A stretch of DNA of 64,000 nt from Bosea sp. Tri-49 (GTDB taxonomy: Bacteria; Pseudomonadota; Alphaproteobacteria; Rhizobiales; Beijerinckiaceae): positions 310,001 to 374,000 of the forward strand of contig NZ_CP017947.1 of NCBI RefSeq assembly GCF_003952665.1. Reading direction: 5' to 3'. The notes beneath the pieces are model-generated. The model worked only from the letters and a program-made list of their open reading frames with translations. It was not told where the DNA came from and did not search any database. The position numbers were made by a program, and so were the translations under genes. This document shows positions 34,884 to 43,747 of this stretch, piece by piece; position 1 is the stretch's first letter; the number at the start of each line of letters is the position of its first letter.

Positions 34884-35675
34884 TCATTTGCCGGTGGCGC
34901 CGATGCGCTGCGGCGCGTAGGGCTCGAGCCCCGTGGGCTCGTGCAGGTTGGTGCGGCGGCGGTTGAAAATGCAGGTCGCATCCTGGCCATTGCGCAGCGT
35001 CCACTGCGCCGCGACCTTGTCGACGACGACATAAGGGCCTTCCGTTCGGAAATTAACCAGGCTCTCGTTGCGGTCGCCGTCGACGATGTAGATCGCCGGC
35101 GTCTCGCCTTCGAAGCGGAACCAGGTCTTGGTCCCGTCGTCGAACACCGTCATCGGCTTGTTGGCCGAGGCGCCCTTATAGCCATAGTCGCTATTGGCGT
35201 TGGCGATGTTGAGGGCCTTGAGATTGGGATGGGCCGCGCGATCTTTGGCGGTTGCGAGCAGACGCGCATCGGCCTCGTCATCCGGGAAGCGGAAGCGCAC
35301 GGCGTAGGTCTGGTCCTGTGCGGGGTGCGTGTTCGAGCGCAGCAGGAAGACATAGACGCGCTTGGTGGTGACGACATTGAGGTTCGACAGGGCGTTCTTC
35401 TCGACCGGCTTGACGAAGATGATGTCGCCCTTGCGGTTGGGCTCGACCTTCCAGGCGATCGCGTCGCCAAGCGCCAGCGTCTCGATCTTCTCGTCGGACT
35501 GAAGCTGGATCATCGTCGAGGTGCCGTAGCTCGCGTCGATCGCCGTGACATTGTCGCGGTTATAGGTGACGTCACGGATCCGGGCGTCGATCCGGCCAGG
35601 CCGCGGCGTCGCCTCGGCGAAGGCTGCGGAGATCGTCAGAGCTGTGATCGCGAGGCCGAGCAGAGTGCGCCGCAT
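34884..35675 (-). CDS. virB9: T4SS core-complex protein VirB9
   Basis: 263 aa from ATG 35675, which begins a clear signal peptide (MRRTLLGLAITALTISAAFA) and overlaps the virB8 stop (TGATG); a longer frame adds no signal. Periplasmic/outer-membrane core protein with VirB7 and VirB10. Seen: LGDAIAWKVEPNRKGDIIFV, NLNVVTTKRVYVFLL and the C-terminal WFRFEGETPAIYIVDGD. Confidence 0.94.
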   Translation of the reverse strand: MRRTLLGLAITALTISAAFAEATPRPGRIDARIRDVTYNRDNVTAIDASYGTSTMIQLQSDEKIETLALGDAIAWKVEPNRKGDIIFVKPVEKNALSNLNVVTTKRVYVFLLRSNTHPAQDQTYAVRFRFPDDEADARLLATAKDRAAHPNLKALNIANANSDYGYKGASANKPMTVFDDGTKTWFRFEGETPAIYIVDGDRNESLVNFRTEGPYVVVDKVAAQWTLRNGQDATCIFNRRRTNLHEPTGLEPYAPQRIGATGK

Positions 35676-36391
35676 CACGGCTGGCTCCCTGCCGTGCCCG
35701 GTGACGGAGCCGTCTCCTGGTCGCGGCGATATTCGAGTGCCTGGAATCCGAGCGGATTGTCGAAGCGCCATTGGTTGCGCATCGGTGTCGCGGTGTAGCG
35801 GAAGCGCACGAGCGAGACCCAGTGTCGGGTCAGGATGTTGGTCGCCGATTTCTGATCGGTCGAGAAGCGCACCAGGGCCGTGCGGTGGTTCGGGAAGGTC
35901 ACCGATTTGATGGTGACGGCAACCTCGGTGTTCGAGCCGAACAGCTTGACCGGATTGTTCGGATTCGCCGGCGAATAGATCTCGGTGAGTTCGCGCGAGG
36001 CGTCGCCGGCCGAGAGCAGCTGGGCGAGGTCGAAATTGTCCTTGAGTGCACGCGGATCATAGGTCTCGCGCGCCTTGATATAGCGCACGACGCTGAACAT
36101 GGTGACGGCTTCGTCCTGCGTCAGCGCGCCCTCGGCCATCGGACGCTTGACCTCGACGAAGCCCGTCGTCTTGTCGACCACGACCATATAGGGCTCGTAG
36201 GTCTTGAGCGGCACGAGCAAGGCAAGCAGCCCGAGCGCGACGACGGCAACGACGGTCATCACCGCGGCGACGATCCAGGCGAGGGCCCGTGAATTCCGAT
36301 TACGGCGGGCGAGATCATGTTCCCAGGTCGCGCCCTCGGCGTAATAGCGCGGATCGACCCGAGGTGATTCCGATGCGGTGACCTCGCTCAT
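35675..36391 (-). CDS. virB8: T4SS inner-membrane protein VirB8
   Basis: 238 aa. Short cytoplasmic start, one membrane segment (WIVAAVMTVVAVVALGLLAL), then the NTF2-like periplasmic domain: VPLKTYEPYMVVVDKTTGFV, DEAVTMFSVVRYIKARETYD and WVSLVRFRYTATPM. It nucleates the assembly. ATGA overlap with virB6 and TGATG overlap with virB9. The frame could be read further upstream into virB6 but that part is antisense-like noise. Confidence 0.95.
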   Translation of the reverse strand: MSEVTASESPRVDPRYYAEGATWEHDLARRNRNSRALAWIVAAVMTVVAVVALGLLALLVPLKTYEPYMVVVDKTTGFVEVKRPMAEGALTQDEAVTMFSVVRYIKARETYDPRALKDNFDLAQLLSAGDASRELTEIYSPANPNNPVKLFGSNTEVAVTIKSVTFPNHRTALVRFSTDQKSATNILTRHWVSLVRFRYTATPMRNQWRFDNPLGFQALEYRRDQETAPSPGTAGSQP

Positions 36392-37521
36392 GACCGCCCT
36401 CCTCGCTCGCCGGTTCCGGGCGCGGCAGCCTGATTGCGAATCTGGTCGGCGAGCCGGCGGAATTCGGGGGTCTCGGCCCAGGAGCCCGCGCGCAAGCCGA
36501 CGCGGGCACGCTGACGGGCGGTGAGTTCCTCGCGCCGCGACAGCGAGGCTGGTCTGAACGGATTGCGCAGATCGAGCCGGGTCCGGTTGGCGGCGAGGCC
36601 AAGGCGATAGCCTGTCGCGGTCGCGAGCACGGCGCCGATCCGCGGCGCGTGGACAGGAACGCCGCCGGCGATCGCCGCGGCGACGTTGTTGATCTGAGCG
36701 AGCAGCAGAATGCCGATGATGGCGAGCAGAACGACCGGACCGATCGTCGCCCAGGTCGCGGACTTGCTGCCGGCGACGCCGTTCAGCGCATCGATCGATT
36801 GCTGGATCAGCGAGACGTAGAAGGCGAGGAAGGCGTAGACGAGGATCTGCACCACGAAATACTGCGCGATCGCGCCGAGCCAGCCGCTGAAGAAGCGGCT
36901 CGTCACGCCGAACAGCAGCAGGATGATGAAGACCGGCGCGAGCGCGAGCAGCAGCCACATGAACATCTTCGAGAGGATGATCAGGAAGATCGCGAAGCCG
37001 ATCAGGATCGCCATCGCGACATAGAAGACGGCGGCGAAGATGTAGGGTCCCCAATTTGTGATGCCGGCATTCTGCAGGAAGGCTTCGGTGGCGCTGTTCG
37101 TCGTGTCCCACATGTTCTGCAGGGCATTCTGGACGCCGTTGACCGAGGTGAGGTTCGCCGAGGTACCGGTGTTGTTGGCGGTGGTGACGACGCTGAGCAG
37201 AGCGTTGCCGATGGCTGAGGGGCCGCTGTTCATCGCGTCGTAGACGAGGGTCTGGAAGTCGCTCCAGCTCGTCGCTAGCGCGTAGATCAGGAAGGCCCGA
37301 AACAGCCGGAAGGCATGGTCGGCCGGGCCGCCGGTCGCGGTTCCCTGCCAGATGCCGACACCCCATAAGATCACATAGAGCGTGAGCAGGAGCCCGGCGA
37401 CGCTGGTGGCGCCGCCAGAGGTCGCGGCGTTCGCCAAAGCCTGGTAGGCGCTCGAGACGTAAGTCTCGCCGATCTGATCGACAGATTGCAGGAGCGTGGT
37501 GACGCTGAAGGACTTGGCCAT
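36388..37521 (-). CDS. virB6: T4SS polytopic inner-membrane protein VirB6
   Basis: 377 aa from ATG 37521; the frame extends further upstream but that part overlaps the lipoprotein gene in a different frame and is not VirB6-like. At least six hydrophobic segments, including GLLLTLYVILWGVGIWQG, FYVAMAILIGFAIFLIILSK, WLLLALAPVFIILLLFGV and LLAIIGILLLAQINNV: TrbL/VirB6 family. The C-terminal 60 residues are Arg-rich and cytoplasmic. Confidence 0.92.
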   Translation of the reverse strand: MAKSFSVTTLLQSVDQIGETYVSSAYQALANAATSGGATSVAGLLLTLYVILWGVGIWQGTATGGPADHAFRLFRAFLIYALATSWSDFQTLVYDAMNSGPSAIGNALLSVVTTANNTGTSANLTSVNGVQNALQNMWDTTNSATEAFLQNAGITNWGPYIFAAVFYVAMAILIGFAIFLIILSKMFMWLLLALAPVFIILLLFGVTSRFFSGWLGAIAQYFVVQILVYAFLAFYVSLIQQSIDALNGVAGSKSATWATIGPVVLLAIIGILLLAQINNVAAAIAGGVPVHAPRIGAVLATATGYRLGLAANRTRLDLRNPFRPASLSRREELTARQRARVGLRAGSWAETPEFRRLADQIRNQAAAPGTGERGGRS

Positions 37522-37529
37522 CGTCGTCC

Positions 37530-37724
37530 TCAGATCGGCCGCATCGGGCCGCAGGGTGTGAGTGAGGTGAACGCGGCCAGCGGCAGTGATGGGGCGCCCT
37601 CGCGGGATGCGATCGAGGCCGCGTCCTCGTCGGCCGAGCACGGCGCCTTCAGCGGCTTGTAGGCGCAGCCGCCGAGAAGGCCTGCGAGCAGCGCGAGGGT
37701 CGTCAGCCTGCGCGCGAGGATCAC
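37530..37724 (-). CDS. VirB7-like small lipoprotein
   Basis: 64 aa. Short signal and lipobox (LTTLALLAGLLGGC, Cys 20), then AYKPLKAPCSADEDAAS and the C-terminus TPCGPMRPI. Small lipoproteins ending in a CGPxRPI-like motif are common between virB5 and virB6 in alphaproteobacterial systems and take the VirB7 place. GTG 37724 forms a GTGA overlap with the stop of an upstream ORF. 8 nt before virB6. Confidence 0.65.
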   Translation of the reverse strand: MILARRLTTLALLAGLLGGCAYKPLKAPCSADEDAASIASREGAPSLPLAAFTSLTPCGPMRPI

Positions 37725-37918
37725 GGCACCGGCGCCTTCGGCTGTGTGAAGGCATGGCGCGGGACGCTGCCTTTGCCGCATCGTCCGAACTTTGCTGGGT
37801 ATCGGGTGTTGCCGGGCGGTTCGACGGGACTGCCGAAGAGCCGATCGCAGCCGCGACGAAGGCGACGACCAATCCGCCAAGACACCACAGAACGATCTTG
37901 CCGGTATCGGGCCCTCAT
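37721..37918 (-). CDS. Small ORF linking virB5 and the lipoprotein gene
   Basis: 65 aa. Its ATG overlaps the virB5 stop (ATGA) and its stop overlaps the lipoprotein start (GTGA), which is how real genes of this operon are joined. Yet the product is Arg-rich and unlike a T4SS protein, while a different frame, the one continuing virB5 past its TGA, encodes a good membrane segment (KIVLWCLGGLVVAFVAAAIG). Which frame is used cannot be decided here. Confidence 0.3.
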   Translation of the reverse strand: MRARYRQDRSVVSWRIGRRLRRGCDRLFGSPVEPPGNTRYPAKFGRCGKGSVPRHAFTQPKAPVP

Positions 37919-38622
37919 TGGGTGAACTTCATGGCGCGCGCGACGGCCGATTCCGCCGCGAGACGATCGAGATTGGCCTGGTTGGCCGCAGCCGCCGCGG
38001 TGTTGACCGTACCGGTGAGCTCGTTGATCGTCTGGCCGGTCTGGACCTGAACCTGGGTGTTCTGGTCGACGCTGCCCTTGAGATCCTGGGCCTTTCCGAT
38101 CTCCTGGCCGCCTTGGGTGAAGGCTTGCGAGCGCTGCTTCACAGCGCCTTGCGTGGAATCGATCAGGCCCGACAGGGTCGCCGCGACGTTCACGGAGTTC
38201 TTGTAGGCGGTGTCGACCGGATGGGTCTTGCCGCTCACCATCCCGGTGATCGTCTGTACGAGCTGGAGCCCGTTGATCAGAGTCGAGACGATATTCTGCG
38301 ATCCTGAACCCATTCCGGCGAAAGACAGCGTCCCGCCCGAGATCACCGAGCCGAGCGAGGGGGCCGACCCCATGGAGAAGCCACCGCCGAGCGCCATCTG
38401 CGCGAGCGAGCCTTGCGCCTGAGACGAGCGATCCCCGGTGACGGCGGCCAGCGTCTTTTGCGTGAACTGCATGATTTGCTGGTCGGCAGTGAGGATCTGC
38501 CGTGTCGTCGAAGCGATTTCCTGGGCTTTGATGAGATTGGCACCGTCACGGGTCGGGACCTGCGCGAAGACCGGACTGGTAATCGCGATCGCAAGGCCTG
38601 AGAGCAGCAAGCGGAGGCGCAT
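37915..38622 (-). CDS. virB5: T4SS minor pilin VirB5
   Basis: 235 aa. Signal peptide (LLLSGLAIAITSPVFAQVP), then a helical protein with long amphipathic helices: TRDGANLIKAQEIASTTRQI, LTADQQIMQFTQKTLAAVTG and TGTVNTAAAAANQANLDRLA. Fits VirB5/TrbJ, which sits at the pilus tip. Length and position before virB6 agree. Confidence 0.85.
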   Translation of the reverse strand: MRLRLLLSGLAIAITSPVFAQVPTRDGANLIKAQEIASTTRQILTADQQIMQFTQKTLAAVTGDRSSQAQGSLAQMALGGGFSMGSAPSLGSVISGGTLSFAGMGSGSQNIVSTLINGLQLVQTITGMVSGKTHPVDTAYKNSVNVAATLSGLIDSTQGAVKQRSQAFTQGGQEIGKAQDLKGSVDQNTQVQVQTGQTINELTGTVNTAAAAANQANLDRLAAESAVARAMKFTQ

Positions 38623-38633
38623 CGATCTCTCCC

Positions 38634-39464
38634 TTATCGGTTGCTGGCGGCAGTGGCCGCGTTCTGGGTCTGCTCGAGGAAGAACAGGACGTTGCCAGCG
38701 GTATCGACATAGCGTGGCGTGACACAGGCCGGATCGCCTGAGGTGCCGGCTTCCGGCGACGGACAGTTCGACGTGGAGCGACAGGGATCGAGCGCGCTCC
38801 CTGAACCGGCCGTGCCAGCGGGACAGACCGTTCCCGTTGACGCCGGGTGGTCGGGACTACCTGCCCGCATCCCACCGGCGGCACGGCTTCCGTCGCTGAT
38901 GCGCGCGAGATTGAGGGCATTCAGCGCCGTCACCCATAAATTCGTGGAGTTGATCGCCTCGTTCCAGGCGAGGTTGTTCTGGATCCGGGCCGAGCTGTTT
39001 GCATCAAGGGCCGCCATCACCGTGTCAGTCGCGCCGATCTGCTGCCCCGTCGTGCGAAAGCCATTCTGCGCCGCCTGCAGGGTCGAACGGCTGGCATCGA
39101 GACCGCCGACGACGTTGCCAGCGGACTGGAAGAGCGTCTGGTCGTTGAGGGCCGCGCCCTTGGCACCGGCAGTGGGCGTGACGGAACTCTCTGGGCTGTA
39201 GGCCTGGATCTTGCGGGCACCGTCACCGCTCCGCGGCTGCACGGTCGGGTTGGTGACGTTGGCCTTCTTGCCCGTCGTCACGGCGCATTTGACGCCCTTA
39301 TTAGCCTCTTTGCGCTGACTTCTGATCGGAACGAGCTTGACCGTCGTCCCGGCGGTCTCCGATTGCTTCGTCAGTAGGGCGGCGTCGTTGACGGGGACAT
39401 TGGCAAGCGTCGGCGGCACGCCGAGCAACGTGATCATCGTGACGATGAGGTGCGTCCGTTTCAT
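38634..39464 (-). CDS. Second secreted VirB5-like/T4SS accessory protein
   Basis: 276 aa. Signal peptide (LIVTMITLLGVPPTLANVP), a middle helix region (RSTLQAAQNGFRTTGQQIGA, WNEAINSTNLWVTALNALN) and a C-terminal part with four Cys (TVCPAGTAGSG, CRSTSNCPSP, DPACVTPRY) ending in AGNVLFFLEQTQNAATAA. It overlaps virB4 by ATGA and precedes virB5 by 11 nt. Not a known VirB protein; a diverged VirB5 paralogue or pilus-associated protein is my best guess. Confidence 0.6.
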   Translation of the reverse strand: MKRTHLIVTMITLLGVPPTLANVPVNDAALLTKQSETAGTTVKLVPIRSQRKEANKGVKCAVTTGKKANVTNPTVQPRSGDGARKIQAYSPESSVTPTAGAKGAALNDQTLFQSAGNVVGGLDASRSTLQAAQNGFRTTGQQIGATDTVMAALDANSSARIQNNLAWNEAINSTNLWVTALNALNLARISDGSRAAGGMRAGSPDHPASTGTVCPAGTAGSGSALDPCRSTSNCPSPEAGTSGDPACVTPRYVDTAGNVLFFLEQTQNAATAASNR

Positions 39465-41872
39465 GATGCCTCCCTCCCGAGGAAGATCGGCAGCCAGATT
39501 GTAGGGTCGTCACCCACGCGGGCGCGCAGCGCGTCGAGCTCGGCCACCGTCTCGGTCCGGCCGGACAAGACCTTGATGAGATCGGGCATGCCGGCGAGGT
39601 TCAACCGTGCCACCACGCTGTCGCGCCCGTGCTTGATCAGGAAGGAGCGGCTTTCCGGGGCGGTCGAACGAATCCACGCGACCTCGCGGCCGGACAGACG
39701 GAAGGCCTGGGCGTAGCTGTCGTCGTCGGCCTTCGGGTTCGGGAAGAAGATGTTGGTGCTGGTCTGTTCGATCAGCGTGTTCGACGATCTCGAGCGAACG
39801 ATATCGGCCGCCGATTGCGTGCCGAAGCCGATGATGCCGTTTTGCTTGCGGATCGTCTTCAGCTTGTCGCGGATGAAGAAGGCGAAGACATCGTCGTCGA
39901 GCAGGCGCCAGCCCTCGTCGAGGAAGATCATGACCGGATCGCCGGTCAAGAGCTCCTCGGTCCGATGGAAGATGTACATCAGCGCCGCGGTGCGGATGAC
40001 CGGATCGCCGAGCACCCGCGTCATGTCGAAGCCGAACACGCTCGAGATCGAGAACCGGTCCTCGTCATTGTCGAAGAGCCAGCCGCGCTGGTCGGCCCGC
40101 ATCCAGCTTTCGAGCCGGGCGAGCAGATCCCCCTCCCCTGCCCGGATGCGGCCGCGCAGCAGGGTCGAGAAGGCTTTCAGCGTCCGCCCTTCGGGCCCGG
40201 CACCGAGCGAGGCCGCGATTGCGTTGCGGATCACCTGCTCCTCGGAGGCCGAGAGCTCGCCGCCATTCGCCGGCCGCAGCATGAAGGCGAAGAGCTCGAA
40301 CAGGAATTCGCGGTTGGGTGCGGTATCGGGCAGCGAGAGTGGGTTGAAGCCGGTCGCCTCGCCCGGGACGAGTGTTTCGTATTGGCCGCCGAGCGCGCGG
40401 ATGAAGATCTCGGCGCCGCGGTCCTTGTCGACGAAGACGAGCTTTGGCCGCGGTTCGATCCGCTGGGTCTGCGCCGCGATGAAGGACAGGAACACCGTCT
40501 TGCCCGAGCCCGTCGGGCCGACCACGGTGAAATTGCCGATGTCCCGGATATGGTGGTTGTAATAATAGGCCGTCTGCGAGGTCGTCTCGAAGACCGAGAT
40601 CGCCGGTCCCCAATGATTGCCGGCTGGCCGGCCGCTCGGATAGTTGTGCAGGGAGGTCAGTCCCGCAAAATTCTTCGACGAGAGGATCGACTTGCGCGCG
40701 ATATAGGCGAAATTCCCTGGAAGTTGGGCCCAGAAGGCCGGCTCGCAATTGAGGTCCTCGCGCACCCAGGTGACCGAGCGATCGGTGAGTGCAGCCCCAA
40801 TCGCCGTGACTGCCGCGCCCACCTCGGCAAGATCGCGACCAAGGCACATCACGGTCATGTGGTGCTCGCCATAGATCGCCTCGGAGGCGAGGAGCTCGTC
40901 GCGCGCTGCGTCGAGATGCTCGGCGACGATCGAGCCGGCTTCGTCCGACATGTCGACCTGGCGGGAGACGCGCTCGATCTGCTTGGCCGCCTCCGGCCGG
41001 TCGACGATCGCAAAGCTCTGCGTCGCGATGAACTCGTGCGGGACCCGCAGGAGATTGTCGAAGGAGCCGGGGCCGGTTTGGGCCGGGTATTCCCGGATCG
41101 AGACCATCGCGCCGAAGCGCGTGTCGGCGGGGCCGGCGCCACGGAGCTCGATCGCGTTGCGGCCGAAGAAGATGCGCTTCATTGCCAGCGCATCCGCCAG
41201 ATCCATGCGCGGCAGATGCATCGGCCGCGGCTGGCCGCCGTTCAGCAACTGGACCAGGAATTCCAGCGGTTCGGAGAACCAGACGTCGCCGCGACTGACG
41301 ACGCCGAGCTGCCGGATTCCGTAGCCCGAGAGGTTCGCGCGGACGGCGGTCGCGACATCGCGCAGCTCGGTGAGCGCTGTTTGCTGTGCGACCGACGCGC
41401 CCGCCTCGTCCGTGCGGCCGAGCAGCTTCGCCATCATGAATTCGAAGGTGCCGGCCTGGCCCTGTAGCGGCCGGCGAACGATCGTAAGGTACAGATCGTT
41501 GACGAACATCCGCCGTTTCGATAGCGCCGCGTTGTAGCGTTCGTCGAGCTCCCGGCAGAACGGATTGTCGAAGCTGGAGTCGATCCGGGGCTGAATCTCG
41601 CGCCGCACGATATGCGAGACGAGTGCGAAGCGAGAATTCGCCAAGGTGCGCACGACATCGTTGCGGCCGAGCAGGTGCGCATTGACCTCGCTGATGTCCG
41701 AGGTCTCGAAGGAATAGCCTTCGAGCTTGAAGACGGTCAGCACCAACCCGTTGAGCGTGCGGATGACGTGATCGTCGACATGTCGGGTGTAGGGTACATG
41801 TGAGCTGACCGGCCGCTCGCGCCGCGAGACCGCCCCGAAAGTCAGTTCGTCGAGAAGGGCGCGGGCGACCAT
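39461..41872 (-). CDS. virB4: T4SS ATPase VirB4
   Basis: 803 aa, full length. Largest T4SS ATPase, needed for pilus assembly and transfer. N-terminal domain (HVDDHVIRTLNGLVLTVFKL), Walker A FTVVGPTGSGKTVFLSFIA, KLVFVDKDRGAEIFIRALGG, Walker B DPVMIFLDEGWRLLDDD and IGFGTQSAADIVRSRSSNTL. ATG 41872 lies 6 nt after virB3. Confidence 0.96.
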   Translation of the reverse strand: MVARALLDELTFGAVSRRERPVSSHVPYTRHVDDHVIRTLNGLVLTVFKLEGYSFETSDISEVNAHLLGRNDVVRTLANSRFALVSHIVRREIQPRIDSSFDNPFCRELDERYNAALSKRRMFVNDLYLTIVRRPLQGQAGTFEFMMAKLLGRTDEAGASVAQQTALTELRDVATAVRANLSGYGIRQLGVVSRGDVWFSEPLEFLVQLLNGGQPRPMHLPRMDLADALAMKRIFFGRNAIELRGAGPADTRFGAMVSIREYPAQTGPGSFDNLLRVPHEFIATQSFAIVDRPEAAKQIERVSRQVDMSDEAGSIVAEHLDAARDELLASEAIYGEHHMTVMCLGRDLAEVGAAVTAIGAALTDRSVTWVREDLNCEPAFWAQLPGNFAYIARKSILSSKNFAGLTSLHNYPSGRPAGNHWGPAISVFETTSQTAYYYNHHIRDIGNFTVVGPTGSGKTVFLSFIAAQTQRIEPRPKLVFVDKDRGAEIFIRALGGQYETLVPGEATGFNPLSLPDTAPNREFLFELFAFMLRPANGGELSASEEQVIRNAIAASLGAGPEGRTLKAFSTLLRGRIRAGEGDLLARLESWMRADQRGWLFDNDEDRFSISSVFGFDMTRVLGDPVIRTAALMYIFHRTEELLTGDPVMIFLDEGWRLLDDDVFAFFIRDKLKTIRKQNGIIGFGTQSAADIVRSRSSNTLIEQTSTNIFFPNPKADDDSYAQAFRLSGREVAWIRSTAPESRSFLIKHGRDSVVARLNLAGMPDLIKVLSGRTETVAELDALRARVGDDPTIWLPIFLGREAS

Positions 41873-41878
41873 CTCGCC

Positions 41879-42175
41879 CTACACGCGATAGCTGTCGGCA
41901 CTCCAAAAGGAGCGCGAGCGAGGCGGGCACCTGGCGGATCTGACGAAGAGGATCTCGAAGATCCGATCATCCCGCACCGTCATGACGAAGCCAAGCAGAT
42001 GCAACGGAATCGCCACCAGCAGCATCAGCAGATTGTGCGAGACGAGGAAGCAGACGCTCGTCACCACACCGTTCAGCATGAAGTACATGTAAGGCACGCC
42101 CATCAATGTCGGCGCTCGCGTGAGTCCCTTGACCAAGGGCGTGATCAACGGATCCTCCAGCTCGGCTTCGGTCAT
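41879..42175 (-). CDS. virB3: T4SS protein VirB3
   Basis: 98 aa from ATG 42175, which overlaps the virB2 stop by ATGA. Small inner-membrane protein with the VirB3 opening ELEDPLITPLVKGLTRAPTL and a hydrophobic hairpin (YFMLNGVVTSVCFLVSH; LLMLLVAIPLHLLGFVMTV). Works with VirB4 in pilus assembly. Confidence 0.9.
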   Translation of the reverse strand: MTEAELEDPLITPLVKGLTRAPTLMGVPYMYFMLNGVVTSVCFLVSHNLLMLLVAIPLHLLGFVMTVRDDRIFEILFVRSARCPPRSRSFWSADSYRV

Positions 42176-42471
42176 TGGCCGACAGCCGACTGGAAGAACT
42201 GGACGATCTGCGCCGACCCGAAGACCAGGACGATGCCGAAGATGACGCTGCCGGCGATGCCCCAGGTCAGCCGTGCCGTCCAGGCGAAGAAGCCGCAGGC
42301 GATGACGGCGAGCGTCGCGAGCGAGGTCGCGATCGGGCCGGTCATCGTCGAGACCAGTTGCTGCAAGGTGGACTGGACCGGTTGCAGGGTGCCAGCCTGG
42401 GCGAACGCCTCGCTGGCGCCGAGGCCGAGCAAACAACCGATCGCAGCGGCGCGAGAGATCGAGACCTTCAT
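42172..42471 (-). CDS. virB2: T4SS major pilin VirB2
   Basis: 99 aa. Long signal peptide (AAAIGCLLGLGASEAFAQAG) and two hydrophobic helices of the mature pilin (TSLATLAVIACGFFAWTARL; IAGSVIFGIVLVFGSAQIV) separated by a short polar loop, ending QFFQSAVGQ. Classic VirB2/TrbC. Start ATG 42471; 12 nt from virB1. Confidence 0.92.
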   Translation of the reverse strand: MKVSISRAAAIGCLLGLGASEAFAQAGTLQPVQSTLQQLVSTMTGPIATSLATLAVIACGFFAWTARLTWGIAGSVIFGIVLVFGSAQIVQFFQSAVGQ

Positions 42472-42483
42472 GGGAGCTCCTCT

Positions 42484-43152
42484 TCAGTCGATGTGCATGA
42501 CGAAACCGTCGTTCCAGCCAGCGCCTGGCGGTGCCTTTGACGGGGATTTGCCGGCGACTGCGCGACCGGGCGCGGGCAATGCGTAGAAGTCGTTGATGAC
42601 CTCGGCGACGTAACGCACGGTCTCCGGATAAGCCGGAACGCCGCGGTTCTTCTCGATCGCTTCCTCGCCGGCGTTGTAGGCGGCGAGGATATAGAAGGGA
42701 TTGCGGTACTTCTCGTGTAGGGCGCGGAGGAAGCGGACACCGCCGCGGACATTGCCAGCCGGATCGCAGAGATCGACCTGGAAGCGTTTTGCCGTCTCCG
42801 GCATGAGCTGCATCAGCCCGAAGGCGCCCTTCTCGGAGAGCGCCACCGAATTGAAGCGGCTCTCGATCTTGGCGACCGCGAGCACGAAGTCGGGATAAAA
42901 CTCCTCCTCGGTGGCGACACGGGTCACCAGCGCGCGCGCCTCCTCGGGCGGTAGCGGCTTATCGGTCGAGCAGGCTGGCATCCGCCCTGCCTTATCGCCT
43001 TGTGTAGGCTGAGCGGGCGCCGGCGCCACCGGCATAACACGCCCCGACGCGTCGACGGTGGCCAGGCGCGGCTGCGGACGATCCTGCGCGCGAACGCCCA
43101 CGAAAGCAGTCGCGATGATCCCTAGTCCGACTGCCAGGCCTGGAATCCGCAT
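42484..43152 (-). CDS. virB1: T4SS lytic transglycosylase VirB1
   Basis: 222 aa. Signal peptide (GLAVGLGIIATAFVGVRAQ), a Pro/Ala linker and an SLT domain: DFVLAVAKIESRFNSVALSE (catalytic Glu in KIES), GAFGLMQLMPETAKRF and FYILAAYNAGEEAIEKN. It opens peptidoglycan for the channel. First gene of the operon; an operator-like palindrome lies at 43169-43190 just upstream. Confidence 0.93.
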   Translation of the reverse strand: MRIPGLAVGLGIIATAFVGVRAQDRPQPRLATVDASGRVMPVAPAPAQPTQGDKAGRMPACSTDKPLPPEEARALVTRVATEEEFYPDFVLAVAKIESRFNSVALSEKGAFGLMQLMPETAKRFQVDLCDPAGNVRGGVRFLRALHEKYRNPFYILAAYNAGEEAIEKNRGVPAYPETVRYVAEVINDFYALPAPGRAVAGKSPSKAPPGAGWNDGFVMHID

Positions 43153-43168
43153 CTCTTGGCTCTTTCAA

Positions 43169-43190
43169 TCTAATATCTATTAGAATAGAT
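43169..43190. promoter_or_regulatory. Operator-like overlapping palindromes between the T4SS operon and its divergent accessory operon
   Basis: TCTAAT-N4-ATTAGA (43169-43184) and ATCTATT-AG-AATAGAT (43175-43190) are both perfect and overlap. They lie in the only AT-rich patch of the 96-nt divergent intergenic region, 17 nt from the virB1 start. Likely a repressor site. Confidence 0.55.
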
Positions 43191-43248
43191 GTTGTGAATG
43201 TGGTAGCCGCTTTGGCATGAGCCGGTCAACCCCGGTCACGGAGGAACG

Positions 43249-43746
43249 ATGAGAGCGAGAGCTGCTTGGGGGATCGTGGTGCTAAGTGCATTCGGACCGC
43301 TTTTGGCGGGACCGGCCGCCGCGCAGGACGCTTCCTTCGGCTGCAAGGTGCTGCTCTGCTCGGCCGCGACCTCGCCCGGCTGGCCAAGCGTCCCCTATTG
43401 CGTGCCGGTGATGCAGACTCTGTTCCGGATTCTCGCCAAGGGCGGGAGCTGGCCGAGCTGCCCGGAGGCCCGCACCGGCGGGCTTGGCTATGAGGCTTAT
43501 CAGACTTGCCCCGCTGGCCAGACGCCCGTCCAACCTAGCGACGATGCCGCAGCAACACCGACGGAGGCGTCCAACGGCAATCTCTGCGCCGACCTGTCGA
43601 AGCCGCAGCAGGACTGCTCAACGGATGCGGGCTGCCGCACGCGCTATCCGACGACCCCGCGCGCGATTCGCAGCGAACCTCACTTCGTCGAGATCACCAC
43701 GGCGAACGGCGTCCAGCGCTTCTACTTCTCGCTGCAGGGCTATTGA
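43249..43746 (+). CDS. TrbM/KikA-like secreted T4SS protein
   Basis: 165 aa. Signal peptide (AAWGIVVLSAFGPLLAGPAAA), then DASFGCKVLLCSAATSPGW, VPYCVPVMQTLFRILAKGG and SWPSCPEART: the Cys-rich opening of the TrbM/KikA/MpfK family of conjugal proteins. ATG 43249 follows GGAGGAACG. First gene of a six- or seven-gene set running away from virB1. Confidence 0.65.
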   Translation: MRARAAWGIVVLSAFGPLLAGPAAAQDASFGCKVLLCSAATSPGWPSVPYCVPVMQTLFRILAKGGSWPSCPEARTGGLGYEAYQTCPAGQTPVQPSDDAAATPTEASNGNLCADLSKPQQDCSTDAGCRTRYPTTPRAIRSEPHFVEITTANGVQRFYFSLQGY

Positions 43747-43747
43747 G

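Noticed and set aside
35675..37366. 563-aa reading of virB8 with a long upstream extension
   Set aside because: The extra 325 residues lie over virB6 in another frame; the ATGA-coupled ATG at 36391 gives a normal VirB8.
39629..41467. 612-codon plus-strand open frame opposite virB4
   Set aside because: Antisense to VirB4 motifs; Arg/Glu/Asp-rich shadow protein with no domains.
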